NCBI RefSeq assembly: GCF_026626705.1
Contig: NZ_JAPNKC010000001.1
Coordinates: 930,001 to 994,000, forward strand
Source of the DNA: Pyxidicoccus sp. MSG2
GTDB taxonomy: Bacteria > Myxococcota > Myxococcia > Myxococcales > Myxococcaceae
DNA: 64,000 nt
Direction: 5' to 3'
Shown here: positions 33,209 through 43,064 of the stretch, piece after piece
How the letters are laid out: every line of letters begins with the position of its first letter
How positions within the stretch are numbered: position 1 is the stretch's first letter
Position numbers and translations under genes: made by a program
Notes under the pieces: model-generated
The model's input: only the letters and a program-made list of their open reading frames with translations
What the model was told of the DNA's origin: nothing
Databases searched by the model: none

Positions 33209-35478
33209 CGCCGCGTGCCGAGCACCCGGAGCGCTGCCTCCGCTTGAAGCTGCTCCGTACGCGCCCCCACGGCCGCGGCATCCTGCGCGGCGAGCTGGAG
33301 CTGCTTCCCCGCCTCCTCCAGTTCTCCCAGCCGCAGCTGCGCCCGCCCGAGCGCGAAGCGCAGCCGGGACTTCAGCTTGAGGTCCCCCACCATCGAGGCG
33401 AGCTGAAGGCCGCGCACGGCATCCTCCTTCGCCAGCTCCGGCGCATCCGCCTGGGTGTGCAGGAGCGCCAGCCCGTGGTGCGTGTGCGCCATGCCCCAGC
33501 GGTCCCCGGTGCGCGACTCCAGCTCCAGCGCGAGCTGGAAGAAGTGCGTCGCGCGCTCCCGGTCCCCCGCGCGCGCGTGGGCGTCACCGAGGTGGAGCAG
33601 CGCGGTGGAGTGCTCCCACGTGTCCCCCGACACCTCGCTCCAGCGCAGCACCGCGAGGTACTCCGCGGTGGCCTGCTCCGGCTGGCCCTTCCCCATCAGT
33701 ACGTTGCCCATGGCCCGGTGCAGGGCGGCCTCCACCGCGGCCCGCGCGGGTCCGCTCTCCGGAGGCGCCAGCCGCAGCCGCTCGCGCGCGAGACGAAGCC
33801 GGGTGCGCGCCTGCTCGAAGCGACCCAGCCCACACAGGGCGAGCGCGGCATCAGCCTCCAGTCCCGCCGCCAGCGTGGGCAGGGACTGCACGCCCTCGCG
33901 CTGCCCTTCCTCCGCCACCACCAACACCTCTTCGAAGCGACCGAGCGCGAAGAGCACGGAGCCCAGCTTGTGGAGCCGCCGCGCCCGGTCCCCGAGCGGG
34001 GGTACGGGCTCCCGCGCGTCGAGCGTACGGGAGGTGCGCCAGGAGTACTCGGCGTCTTCCCGCGCGCCCGCCAACCGGTGGGCATCCCCCATGCGCTCCC
34101 AGAGCACCCGCTGCCAGTCGAGCGACGCCGCGGGCTCCAACCCCAACGCCTGGCCGAGCGCGAAGCGATACACCCCGAGCGCGAAGTCCGTCTCCAACGC
34201 CGCGCGGTGCCACCCCGCCAGCTCCAGCAGGTGCGGCAGTGCGCGCTCCGGCGCGTCGGCGGAGAGCCAGTGCCGGGAAAGATCCGCGCAGGCCCGGCGC
34301 CGCAGCTCCACGGGCAGCGACTCATGGGCCTCCGCGGCCCGGCGGTGCAGCGCGTGCGAGTCGGGAGCGACGTCCCCCAGCAAGCCCTCCGGAAGACACA
34401 CGGCCCACGTGTACCGTCCGCCCGCGGCGGCCCGCAGCCACCCGCCCGCCTCCAGCGGCGCGAGCGGCGCGCAGCCGCCCACCAGCGCCCCCAGCACCGT
34501 CCGGGGAAACGAGGGCCCGAGCACGGAGGCCGACTGGAGCGCCTCGCGCTGCGTGGCAGACAGCGCCCGCAGCCGCGCGCCGAGCACCGCCCCACCCGTG
34601 CCGGGCACCGGCAACTCGGGGCGCTCCTCTTGAAGGGTGATGGCATGCAGCAGGTGCAGCGGATGCCCCGCGCCCGCCTCCAGGAGGGCCGCGCGCACCT
34701 CCGGCGTCACGGGCGCGCAGGAGGAGCGCACGCGCTGCTCGAGGAGCGCGGTGGCCTCGTCGTCGGAGAGCGGCCCCACCGTGACCACCTCGGCCGACAG
34801 CGGCACCGGTGCCGTGCCCCCGGGACGCTGGAGCGCGAGCAGGAACAGCGGCGTGTGTGAGAGGCGCGACACCAGGACTTCGATGAGCGCATGGCTGAAC
34901 GGGTCCGCGTGCTGCCAGTCCTCCAGGATGAGCAACCTCGGACGGCGGTGGGGCATGAGCGCGTGGCAGAGGGCATCGAACAGCGCGGTGCGCTCGGCGG
35001 AGAGGCTCGCCGGGACGCCCTGCCGCTCACGGCCCTCCAGGAACCGCGCCAGCAACTCCGCGTCCGCGCTGGACACCCACCCCACTCCCGGCGGCGGCCG
35101 CAGGCCCCGGGTGGCCTCGAGCAACTCACGGAAGGCGCCGCCCGGCATCCCGGGGAGGGCCAGGCCACTGCCCTCGAATACCTCGAAGCCGTCGCTCGCG
35201 AGCTGCTCGACGAGCGCGTTCTTCAGCCGCGACTTGCCCAGCCCCGCCTCGCCCACCAGCCACACCGCGCGGCCGAGCCCGCGCCGGACTTCCACCGCGA
35301 GGTCCTTCAGCCGCACCAGGTGCGAGGCGCGCCCCACGAGTGGGGGCTGGCAGGTGGCGGTCATCCACCTGCGCACCGGCGCCCCCTGTCCAACCCCGGG
35401 CGGAGTGCGTGGGCACGCGAGAGCACCCACCGGAATTCGAGCTCCACAGGCAACACACATGCCCGAGGACGAGGCCAT
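33205..35478 (-). CDS. AAA_16 ATPase with TPR repeats, signalling-type regulator
   Basis: A 757-residue protein. It opens with a four-cysteine zinc ribbon (CVACGARIPVGALACP, of which two cysteines form CxxC). An AAA_16/ORC-like ATPase follows with LVGRASHLVRL, Walker A GEAGLGKS (about 75-82) and a Walker B near LLILEDW. The C-terminal half is TPR-like helices. In myxobacteria such ATPase-TPR modules are often fused to a Ser/Thr kinase or adenylate cyclase; this one stands alone. ATG 35478 follows GGGAGG by five to six bases, so it is preferred to GTG 35484. Its stop overlaps the transpeptidase start. Confidence 0.8.
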   Translation of the reverse strand: MASSSGMCVACGARIPVGALACPRTPPGVGQGAPVRRWMTATCQPPLVGRASHLVRLKDLAVEVRRGLGRAVWLVGEAGLGKSRLKNALVEQLASDGFEVFEGSGLALPGMPGGAFRELLEATRGLRPPPGVGWVSSADAELLARFLEGRERQGVPASLSAERTALFDALCHALMPHRRPRLLILEDWQHADPFSHALIEVLVSRLSHTPLFLLALQRPGGTAPVPLSAEVVTVGPLSDDEATALLEQRVRSSCAPVTPEVRAALLEAGAGHPLHLLHAITLQEERPELPVPGTGGAVLGARLRALSATQREALQSASVLGPSFPRTVLGALVGGCAPLAPLEAGGWLRAAAGGRYTWAVCLPEGLLGDVAPDSHALHRRAAEAHESLPVELRRRACADLSRHWLSADAPERALPHLLELAGWHRAALETDFALGVYRFALGQALGLEPAASLDWQRVLWERMGDAHRLAGAREDAEYSWRTSRTLDAREPVPPLGDRARRLHKLGSVLFALGRFEEVLVVAEEGQREGVQSLPTLAAGLEADAALALCGLGRFEQARTRLRLARERLRLAPPESGPARAAVEAALHRAMGNVLMGKGQPEQATAEYLAVLRWSEVSGDTWEHSTALLHLGDAHARAGDRERATHFFQLALELESRTGDRWGMAHTHHGLALLHTQADAPELAKEDAVRGLQLASMVGDLKLKSRLRFALGRAQLRLGELEEAGKQLQLAAQDAAAVGARTEQLQAEAALRVLGTRR

Positions 35479-35915
35479 GGCCACCTCCCATAACGGATTG
35501 CCGCGGTGTGGTTGGAGCGCCGATCCTCGCGTCCTCGGAGCGACCCGGACTTTCTAACGCCGCCGGGGTCCGCCGCGCCTCGCGCCTCGGGGCTGTGTGA
35601 GTGTCTCCTCCACGCCACGCGTGCTGCCCCACACCACGGTCCGTGATTGCAGCCCGGTCTCAATCGCGTCCCGATACACAATTACAATCAGTTTACATGT
35701 AACACGCAGGTGCCCTCCCCGCAGGGCAGGCAGGCGTGTTCGACATGTGTTGAGTACGAAATAGTTATCACCGATACTCGTTCACATCGCAGTGCGGCGC
35801 TCTCGCGCCGCTTCCTTGGAGCAGACCCCACATCTCAAAGCCAATACATCCGCCCGCCCGCTCTCCGCGGCGCGGTCTCACTCCCCGTCTGTCTTTGATT
35901 CCCCCGAGAGCTCAC
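35479..35915. other. 437-base intergenic region with AT-rich promoter-like block
   Basis: This region separates the divergent AAA-TPR and polysaccharide-lyase genes. It is much richer in A/T than its surroundings, particularly 35670-35705 and 35755-35785. It contains a perfect ten-base palindrome TTACATGTAA (35693-35702). Short open frames exist but none has a credible start or coding bias. I read it as the upstream control region of one or both genes; the palindrome is a candidate operator. Confidence 0.5.
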
Positions 35916-37157
35916 ATGAAGAAGACCTTCCTGCTGGTTGGAACCCTGCTGGGTATTGGTAGCGCTGCCTGTGGCGCCTACGAGCCCGCGACCGAAACGG
36001 GCGAGGCCCCCGACGGTGCCGGCCAGGCTGTCGCGGCCGAGGCCCTCACCGCTTCGAACTGCACCCAGCTCACGGCCACGGCGGCCATCGCCAGCGGCAA
36101 TGACGGCAACCTCCCGGCCAACACCCTCGACGACCAGCTCGCCACGCGCTGGAGCAACCTCGGCAAGGGCTCGTGGATTGACTACGACCTGGGTGCCACG
36201 AAGACGGTGGGCGGCGTCACCGTCGCCTGGCACGGCGGCAACACGCGCGCCAACACCTTCGCGGTGTCCGTCTCCCCGGACGGCATCACCTACACGCCGG
36301 TCTACTCCGGCAAGAGCACCGGCACGACGGCGGCGGCGGAGACCTATACCTTCACGCCCGTGTCGGCGCGCCGCGTGCGCATCACCGTCAACGGCAACAC
36401 CCTGAACGACTGGGCCAGCATCGCCGAGGCGCGCGCCTGCGCCGGAGCCACGACTCCGCCCCCGACGACGCCTCCCACGGGCTCCAGCGTCGTCTGGGTG
36501 GGTGACTTCGAGACGGGCAGCCGCTCCCAGTGGAGCAGCACGCAGATGGTGAGCGCGGACCGGCTGGCGCTGGTGTCCTCGCCGCTGCGCCAGGGCCGCT
36601 ACGCCCTCAAGGCCACGGTGAAGCAGGGCGATGACCCCATCAACGCCAGCGGCAACCGCAACGAATTGGTGCGGATGACGCGCGAGCCGGTCGGCTCCGA
36701 GTACTACTACCGCTGGAGCACGATGTTCGACTCCACCTACCCGAGCGCGAAGACGTGGCAGTTGTTCGCGCAGTGGCACCACGACGGCAACTCGGGCTCG
36801 CCGCCGGTGGAGTTCACCGTCTACGGCGAGGAGATCCGCCTCAACATCGGTGGCAACCCGGGCACCATCGTCTGGCGCACGCCGCTGGTGCGCGGCCAGT
36901 GGATGGACTTCATCTTCCACGTGAAGTGGTCGCCGGACTCCAGCGTGGGCTTCGTGGAGCTGTACCTCAACGGGAAGGTCGTGCTGCCCAAGCGCAACAT
37001 CGCCACCCAGTTCCCGGGGATGCTCAACTACCTGAAGGTGGGCCTGTACCGGAACGACACCATCTCGCAGGTGGGCATCGTCTACCACGACGGGTGGACC
37101 ATGGCCCGCAAGCTGGAGGACGTCCTCAGCCCCACGGCGGTCCTCACCGCGCCGTAG
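35916..37157 (+). CDS. Discoidin-domain polysaccharide-lyase-type lipoprotein
   Basis: A 413-residue exported lipoprotein (lipobox GIGSAACG). Residues about 45-165 are a discoidin/F5-8C carbohydrate-binding module (DDQLATRWSNLGKGSWIDYDL, VRITVNGNTLNDWASIAEA, quoted in part). A threonine/proline linker (TTPPPTTPP) leads to a catalytic-type domain from about 185 (WVGDFETGSRSQW, then YYRWSTMFDSTYP and WQLFAQWHHDG), matching the heparin-lyase-I-like polysaccharide lyase group. These secreted proteins degrade polysaccharides, in keeping with a predatory or saprophytic lifestyle. The substrate cannot be fixed from sequence. ATG 35916 lies at the signal peptide. Confidence 0.8.
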   Translation: MKKTFLLVGTLLGIGSAACGAYEPATETGEAPDGAGQAVAAEALTASNCTQLTATAAIASGNDGNLPANTLDDQLATRWSNLGKGSWIDYDLGATKTVGGVTVAWHGGNTRANTFAVSVSPDGITYTPVYSGKSTGTTAAAETYTFTPVSARRVRITVNGNTLNDWASIAEARACAGATTPPPTTPPTGSSVVWVGDFETGSRSQWSSTQMVSADRLALVSSPLRQGRYALKATVKQGDDPINASGNRNELVRMTREPVGSEYYYRWSTMFDSTYPSAKTWQLFAQWHHDGNSGSPPVEFTVYGEEIRLNIGGNPGTIVWRTPLVRGQWMDFIFHVKWSPDSSVGFVELYLNGKVVLPKRNIATQFPGMLNYLKVGLYRNDTISQVGIVYHDGWTMARKLEDVLSPTAVLTAP

Positions 37158-37241
37158 CGGCTGCCTGACAGCGAACACGTGGCCCCTCCGGGCCGGAAGC
37201 CGTGCACCCGCGCGGCCCCGGCCCGGAGTAGTTTCCAGGGC

Positions 37242-37559
37242 ATGTCCCACTCCCTGCTGGTCGTCCATGTCCACGTCCACGTGAAGCCGGAGCACGTGGA
37301 GGCCTTTCGCGAGGCCACCCTGGCCAATGCCCGCCAGAGCGTGAAGGAGCCCGGCATCGCCCGCTTCGACGTCATCCAGGACACCGAGGACACGACACGC
37401 TTCGTGCTCGTGGAGGTGTACCGGACGTCGCAGGCCCCGGCCGCGCACAAGGAGACGGCCCACTACCTGCTCTGGCGCGACACGGTGGCGCCGATGATGG
37501 CGGAGCCGCGCACCAGCCGGAAGTACATCAACCGCTTCCCCGACGACGCCGGGTGGTGA
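37242..37559 (+). CDS. Antibiotic-biosynthesis-monooxygenase (ABM) family protein
   Basis: A 105-residue ferredoxin-like-fold protein: [20 protein letters not shown], then [23 protein letters not shown] and a closing helix. This is the LsrG/YgiN pattern, found in cofactor-free monooxygenases and isomerases. One base separates its stop from the GTG start of the alcohol dehydrogenase, and that gene is followed closely by a dienelactone hydrolase. The three together resemble a small aromatic- or ring-cleavage module, so a quinol or aldehyde substrate is a fair inference. Confidence 0.85.
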   Translation: MSHSLLVVHVHVHVKPEHVEAFREATLANARQSVKEPGIARFDVIQDTEDTTRFVLVEVYRTSQAPAAHKETAHYLLWRDTVAPMMAEPRTSRKYINRFPDDAGW

Positions 37560-37560
37560 C

Positions 37561-38727
37561 GTGAGCGGCCTCTCCTTCGAGTTCGCCACCGCCACGCGCA
37601 TCGTCTTCGGTCCGGGCAGAATCTCGGAAGCGCCCGAGGTGGTACGCAGCCTGGGCGGCAGCCGGGTGTTGCTCGTCACCGGGAAGGACCCGGCGCGCGC
37701 GCGGCCGCTGCAAGAAGCGCTGGAGCGGCTCGGCCTGCCGGTGCGCGTCTTCCCGGTGGACGGCGAGCCCACGGTGGAACTGGCGCGCGAAGGCACGGCC
37801 GTGGCGCGCGAGTCCCGCTGCGACGCCGTGGTCGCGTTCGGCGGAGGCAGCGCGCTGGACGCGGGGAAGGCGATTGCGGCGCTGGCCGCGAACGGGGGAG
37901 ACCCGCTGGACTACCTGGAGGTCATCGGCCGGGGGAAGCCGCTCACGCTGGCCTCCCTGCCCTTCGTGGCGATTCCCACGACGGCGGGCACGGGCTCGGA
38001 GGTGACGCGCAACGCGGTGCTGGGCTCGAAGGAGGCGAAGGTGAAGGCCAGCCTCCGCAGCCCGCACATGCTGCCGCGCGTGGCGCTGGTGGACCCGGAC
38101 CTGCTCACCGGAGCACCGGCGGCGGTGCTGGCCTCCAGCGGGCTGGATGCGCTGTCGCAGGTCATCGAGCCATTCCTCTCCGCGCGCGCCAACCCGCTCA
38201 CGGACGCGCTGGCGCGCGAGGGCATGCGCCGCTCGGCGCGCTCACTTCGGCGGGCGGTGCTGGACGGGCCGGACGCGCCCGCGCGCGAGGACCTGGCGCT
38301 GGCCAGCCTCTTCGGCGGGCTGTGCCTGGCGAACTCGGGCCTGGGCGCGGTGCATGGCTTCGCGGCGCCGGTGGGCGGCATGTTCGACGCACCCCATGGC
38401 GCGGTGTGCGCGGCGCTGCTGCCCGCGGTGCTGGACGTGAATCTGCGGGCCCTGCGCGCCCGCGCCCCGGAGCACCCGGCGGTGCCGCGCTTCCAGGAGG
38501 TGGCGGCGCTGCTGACGGGCCGGCCGGACGCGCGCGCGGAAGAAGCCCTCGCCTGGGTGGAGGAACTGCGCGCGGCGCTGCGCGTGCCGGGCCTGGGGCG
38601 TTATGGGCTGACGGCGGCGGAAGTGCCTGCGCTGGTGGCGAAGGCGAAGGCCGCGAGCAGCATGAAGGCCAATCCCCTGGTGCTCACGGACATGGAGCTC
38701 ACGGAGATTGCCACCCGTTCGATTTGA
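37561..38727 (+). CDS. Iron-containing alcohol dehydrogenase / maleylacetate-reductase-like
   Basis: A 388-residue group III alcohol dehydrogenase. The NAD-binding part has AFGGGSALDAGKAIA and IPTTAGTGSEVT. The metal region reads SSGLDALSQVIE and later GAVHGFAAPVGGMFDAPHG. Of the usual Asp-His-His-His ligands, the Asp and the last two His are present, but the first His is Gln (DALSQ instead of DALTH). Members with this change exist in a maleylacetate-reductase-like branch, so activity may persist with altered metal use. The GTG start at 37561 follows the ABM stop at once. It probably works with the adjacent ABM and dienelactone hydrolase. Confidence 0.85.
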   Translation: MSGLSFEFATATRIVFGPGRISEAPEVVRSLGGSRVLLVTGKDPARARPLQEALERLGLPVRVFPVDGEPTVELAREGTAVARESRCDAVVAFGGGSALDAGKAIAALAANGGDPLDYLEVIGRGKPLTLASLPFVAIPTTAGTGSEVTRNAVLGSKEAKVKASLRSPHMLPRVALVDPDLLTGAPAAVLASSGLDALSQVIEPFLSARANPLTDALAREGMRRSARSLRRAVLDGPDAPAREDLALASLFGGLCLANSGLGAVHGFAAPVGGMFDAPHGAVCAALLPAVLDVNLRALRARAPEHPAVPRFQEVAALLTGRPDARAEEALAWVEELRAALRVPGLGRYGLTAAEVPALVAKAKAASSMKANPLVLTDMELTEIATRSI

Positions 38728-38749
38728 TTTTCCGGAGGTCACACCGCGT

Positions 38750-39487
38750 ATGCAGGACGTCGACATCAAGACCGCTGACGGAACGATGGACGCGAAGCTG
38801 TTCCACCCCGGGGGCAATGGCCCCTGGCCCGCCGTCATCCTGCTGACGGATGCGTTTGGCGTCCGGCCCGTGTTCGACGAGATGGGCCACCAGCTCTCGA
38901 AGGAGGGCTACGTCGTCCTGCTGCCCAACGTCTTCTACCGCGAGGGCCACGCGTCGAAGCTGGACCTGCGCGGCACCTTCGAGGACGAGGCGTTCAAGAA
39001 GCGCATCTACGCGCTCATCGGCGGGCTGACGCCCGAGCGACAGAAGGTGGACGCGGGCGCGGAGCTGGACTTCCTCGCGCGCAATTCGCGGGTGAAGGGG
39101 CCGAAGGCGGGAGTGGTCGGGTACTGCATGAGCGGCGGCATCGCGGTGCGCATGGCGGCGGACTTCCCGGAGCGCGTCGGCGCGGCGGCCTCGTTCCATG
39201 GCGGGCGGCTGGCCACGGACGCGCCCGACAGCCCCCACCGCCTCGTCGGTAGGGTGAAGGGCGAGCTGTACTTCGGCCACGCGGACAACGACGCCTCCAT
39301 GCCGGCCGAGGCCATCCAGAAGCTGGAGGCCGCCCTGAAGGAGTCCGGCGTCAAGCACCGCTCCGAGCTCTACGCGGGCAAGCGTCATGGCTTCGCGGTG
39401 GCGGGCTCCGCGGCCCATGACGAGGACGCCTCCGAGCAGCACTGGCAGAGGCTGCTGGATTTGTTCGGCCGGACACTGCGGGACTGA
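38750..39487 (+). CDS. Dienelactone-hydrolase-family alpha/beta hydrolase
   Basis: A 245-residue hydrolase. The nucleophile elbow is GYCMSGG with Cys, as in dienelactone hydrolases. The Asp of GHADNDASMP and the His of GKRHGF complete the catalytic triad. GGAGG at 38734 lies 11 bases before ATG 38750. It follows the alcohol dehydrogenase by 22 bases, so the three genes form one operon. In chlorocatechol pathways dienelactone hydrolase supplies maleylacetate to maleylacetate reductase, which is the same enzyme pair as here. No ring-cleavage dioxygenase is nearby, so the actual pathway is unproven. Confidence 0.87.
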   Translation: MQDVDIKTADGTMDAKLFHPGGNGPWPAVILLTDAFGVRPVFDEMGHQLSKEGYVVLLPNVFYREGHASKLDLRGTFEDEAFKKRIYALIGGLTPERQKVDAGAELDFLARNSRVKGPKAGVVGYCMSGGIAVRMAADFPERVGAAASFHGGRLATDAPDSPHRLVGRVKGELYFGHADNDASMPAEAIQKLEAALKESGVKHRSELYAGKRHGFAVAGSAAHDEDASEQHWQRLLDLFGRTLRD

Positions 39488-39611
39488 CACCCCCGGAGTT
39501 CCCTTCTCGGCCCCGGAGTGCTCGCGGTCGTCCGCTGCATGACGGTTCGAACCGGCTGCTGGTGAACGCTCGCCTTGTCCCGGAGCGCGAGCATCCGTAT
39601 CCCATACCAGC

Positions 39612-42600
39612 ATGGGCACACAGCGAAAGCTCGAGTGGCTCGCCGGGGGTGGCGAGATGGCGACGCTCATTGCGTCGCTGGACTGGTCGAGCTCGCCGCT
39701 GGGCCCCATCGAGACGTGGCCGCAGAGCCTGCGCACCACGGTAAGCCTTTGTCTCGCCTCGAATTTTCCCATCAACATCATCTGGGGCGACGGCCACAAC
39801 CAGATCTACAACGCGGGCTACCGCGTCGCCTGCGGCGCGGCGCACCCGCGTGCCATGGGCGAGGACTACCGGGTCACCTGGGCGTCCGCCTGGCCAGCCA
39901 TCGGCGCACCCTTCGAGCGGGCGCTCGCTGGGGAGACGAGCTTCCTCGAAAACCAGCGAATGTTCCTCGAGCGCAACGGCTACCCGGAGGAGACCTTCTT
40001 CACCTTCTCCCTCAGCCCGATTCGCGATGAGACAGGGAAGGTGGTGGGCCTCTTCCACCCGGTGACCGAGACGACCGCGACGATGCTCGCCCAGCGGCGG
40101 ACCCGAGCGTTGCGGGACATCGCGAACCGCGCCGGCCAGGCAACGGTCTTCGACGAGGCCTGCGAGCTGCTCCTCGGGTCGCTCGACGAGTACGCCTTCG
40201 ACCTGCCCTTCGCGGTCCTCTACGTGACGACGCCGGACGGGAGCCAGGCCCATCTCCACGGGACCCGCCGGACACCGGCCGGAGGCCCGCTCGCGCCGCA
40301 AGTGATTGAATTGGCGAAGGCAGACGAGGGCACCGGGTGGCCACTCTCGCGCGCGGCACGCAGCGGCAGGGCGGAGCCGGTTCATGACCTGGAGTCCCGG
40401 CTCGGGCGCGTGGCCGCGGGCCCATACCCCGAGCCACTGACGACGTCGTTCGTGCTGCCCGTCCGGGTGGGTGGCATGGACGCACCGCTGGGCTTCCTCG
40501 TCGTCGGGGCCAGCACGCGGCTGCCTCTCGACGATGCCTACCGGGCCTTCCTGGAGATGCTGGGGGCGGCGGCGAGCGCGGCCCTGAGCAATGCGCGCGC
40601 GTACGAGGCGGAGCGGCTCCGGGCCGAGGCGCTCGCGGAGATTGACCAGGCGAAGACAGCCTTCTTCAGCAACGTGAGCCACGAGTTCCGCACGCCGCTC
40701 ACGCTGCTGCTCGGCCCGGTGGAGGACCTCCTGGCCGGACAGCGCGGGGAACTGCCGGAGGCCGCGCGCGGCGAGCTCGAGGTGGTGCGCCGCAACGGGC
40801 TGCGGCTGCTCAAGCTGGTGAACGCGCTGCTCGACTTCTCCCGCATCGAGGCGGGCCGGGCCCAGGCCTCGGTCGAGCCGACCGACCTGGCCTCGCTCAC
40901 CCGCGATGTCGCGAGCGCCTTCCGCTCTACCGTCGAGCGCGCGGGCATGCGGTTCGTGGTGGACGTCGAGCCCCTCGCGAACCCGGTGCTCGTGGACCGG
41001 GAGATGTGGGAGAAGATCGTCCTCAATCTCGTGTCGAACGCGTTCAAGTTCACCCATGCGGGTGAAATCCGCGTCGAGCTCCGGCGGGAGGGCGGCTTCG
41101 CGCGGCTGTCGGTGCAGGACACGGGCATCGGCATTCCCGCCGATGAGCTCGGGCACGTGTTCCAGCGCTTCCACCGGGTGGAGGGGGCGAAGGGGCGCAC
41201 CCACGAGGGCAGCGGCATCGGCCTCGCGCTCGTGAACGAGCTCGCGAAGCTCCATGGCGGCTCGGTCGAGGTGCGCAGCGTCGAGGGAAGGGGCTCCACC
41301 TTCTTCGTCCGCATCCCGCTCGGCAACGCCTACTGGATGGCGAAGCCTGCTCCACTCGATGCGCAGCAGCCCCTCTCCACCGCGACGCGCCCCGAGGCCT
41401 ACGTGGAGGAGACGCTCCGCTGGCTGGCGAACCAGGTGCCGGAGGCCGCTCCGGTGGCGGACGGCGGGAGCGGGGCAAGGCTCGCCACGTCCCCGGCGGC
41501 TGGCGAGCGCCAACGAATCCTGCTCGCCGACGACAACGCCGACATGCGCGACTATGTCCGCCGCCTCCTCGAGGGCCGCTATCAGGTGACGGCGGTGACG
41601 AACGGCGAGGAGGCGCTCCGCGCGGCGCGAGCGTCCCGGCCGGACCTCATCCTCTCGGACGTGATGATGCCGGTGATGGACGGCATCGAGCTGGTGCAGC
41701 GGCTCCGGGCAGACGACGCGCTGCGCACGCTCCCGGTCATCCTGCTGTCCGCGCGCGCGGGGGAGGAGGCCACGGCGAGCGGGCTCGAGTTCGGCGCGGA
41801 CGACTACCTGACGAAGCCGTTCGCGACGCGGGAGCTGCTGGCCCGCGTACAGGCCCAGCTCAGCATGGCGGCCCTGCGCTCGAAGGTGGCGGAGCAGGAG
41901 ACGCGCGCCGCGAACCTCGTGCGGCAGCAGGAATGGCTGGAGGCCGTGCTCGACCGCCTCCCGACTCCCACCCTCCTCGTCGACCCGGGCTCCGGCCGGT
42001 TCACCTTCGCGAACCGCGCCGCCCAGCAGCTCTCAGCGGGTCCCTTCCCCGTAGACCTCGACGCCGCGGAGCGCGGCCGTGCATTCCGCATCACCGACGA
42101 GGCGGACCGCCCGCTACCGCCGGAGGACACCCCTGGAGCCCGGGCCGTGCGCGGTGAGCACCTCCGCGACCTGGAGTCCGTGTGGCACTCGCCCGCCGGG
42201 CGGTTCAACATCGTGGTCGACTCCGACGTCGTCCCCGCCATCGACCCGCAGCCGTCCCAGACCATCGTCACCTTCAGGGACATCTCCCGGCTCAAGCGGG
42301 TGGAGCGGGAGCTGAAGACGCTCCTGGGCGCACGCGACGAGTTCCTCTCCATCGCCTCGCACGAGCTGAAGACGCCCATCACCTCACTGCGCATGCAGTT
42401 GCAGATGACCGAGCGGGGCGTGAAGCCCGAGGAGGGCCGTGCCCCGAGCCCGGAGAAGCTCGCGAAGGCGCTGCGCGTCTCGTTGATACAGGTGGACCGG
42501 CTGACGAGCCTCGTCGAGGACCTCCTCGACGTCGCCCGCATCCGCACGGGCACCCTCGACCTCGCCGTCCAGAAGCTCGACCTCACCCAGCTCGCACGCG

Positions 42601-43064
42601 ACGTGCTGGAGCGCCTCTCCGGACAGCTCGCGCAGGCCGGCTGCCAGGCGCGACTGGACGCCCCGCCCGGGCTGATGGGGGTGTGGGACGGGCGCCGGCT
42701 GGAGCAGGTGCTGACGAACCTCATCTCCAACGCGATGAAGTACGCGCCGGGCGTGCGCCTCGACGTGCGCCTCACGGCGGCGGGAGACCTGGCCCGCATC
42801 GAGGTGCGCGACCATGGCCCCGGCGTCGCGGAAGCCCAGCGAGAGAGCATCTTCGAGCGCTTCGACCGGGGCCTCGCCTCACGCAATGCCGGAGGGCTCG
42901 GACTGGGACTCTTCATCTCCAAGCAGATCGTGACGGCCCACGGAGGGAGCATCGTGGTGGAGGGCCCGCCGGAGGGCGGCGCGAGCTTCGTCATCCTGCT
43001 TCCCCGCGATGCGTCGCACGCGCGGGCCGGTGGATATGAGGCCGCGCCGGGGGGCGCGACATGA
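39612..43064 (+). CDS. Hybrid sensor with two histidine kinase modules
   Basis: An 1150-residue cytosolic sensor. A PAS-like domain is at about 20-160, and a GAF-like domain at about 165-325. The first kinase has NVSHEFRTPLT (His about 357) and N-box NLVSNAFKF (about 472). A receiver domain at about 635-750 has DDNADMRDYV and the acceptor in LILSDVMMPVMDG. A PAS domain at about 770-880 is followed by a second kinase with SIASHELKTPIT (His about 915), NLISNAMKYAPG and GLGLGLFISK. No membrane helices are seen. The next gene, a single receiver, overlaps it by ATGA and is the likely output or relay partner. The signal sensed is unknown. Confidence 0.9.
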   Translation: MGTQRKLEWLAGGGEMATLIASLDWSSSPLGPIETWPQSLRTTVSLCLASNFPINIIWGDGHNQIYNAGYRVACGAAHPRAMGEDYRVTWASAWPAIGAPFERALAGETSFLENQRMFLERNGYPEETFFTFSLSPIRDETGKVVGLFHPVTETTATMLAQRRTRALRDIANRAGQATVFDEACELLLGSLDEYAFDLPFAVLYVTTPDGSQAHLHGTRRTPAGGPLAPQVIELAKADEGTGWPLSRAARSGRAEPVHDLESRLGRVAAGPYPEPLTTSFVLPVRVGGMDAPLGFLVVGASTRLPLDDAYRAFLEMLGAAASAALSNARAYEAERLRAEALAEIDQAKTAFFSNVSHEFRTPLTLLLGPVEDLLAGQRGELPEAARGELEVVRRNGLRLLKLVNALLDFSRIEAGRAQASVEPTDLASLTRDVASAFRSTVERAGMRFVVDVEPLANPVLVDREMWEKIVLNLVSNAFKFTHAGEIRVELRREGGFARLSVQDTGIGIPADELGHVFQRFHRVEGAKGRTHEGSGIGLALVNELAKLHGGSVEVRSVEGRGSTFFVRIPLGNAYWMAKPAPLDAQQPLSTATRPEAYVEETLRWLANQVPEAAPVADGGSGARLATSPAAGERQRILLADDNADMRDYVRRLLEGRYQVTAVTNGEEALRAARASRPDLILSDVMMPVMDGIELVQRLRADDALRTLPVILLSARAGEEATASGLEFGADDYLTKPFATRELLARVQAQLSMAALRSKVAEQETRAANLVRQQEWLEAVLDRLPTPTLLVDPGSGRFTFANRAAQQLSAGPFPVDLDAAERGRAFRITDEADRPLPPEDTPGARAVRGEHLRDLESVWHSPAGRFNIVVDSDVVPAIDPQPSQTIVTFRDISRLKRVERELKTLLGARDEFLSIASHELKTPITSLRMQLQMTERGVKPEEGRAPSPEKLAKALRVSLIQVDRLTSLVEDLLDVARIRTGTLDLAVQKLDLTQLARDVLERLSGQLAQAGCQARLDAPPGLMGVWDGRRLEQVLTNLISNAMKYAPGVRLDVRLTAAGDLARIEVRDHGPGVAEAQRESIFERFDRGLASRNAGGLGLGLFISKQIVTAHGGSIVVEGPPEGGASFVILLPRDASHARAGGYEAAPGGAT

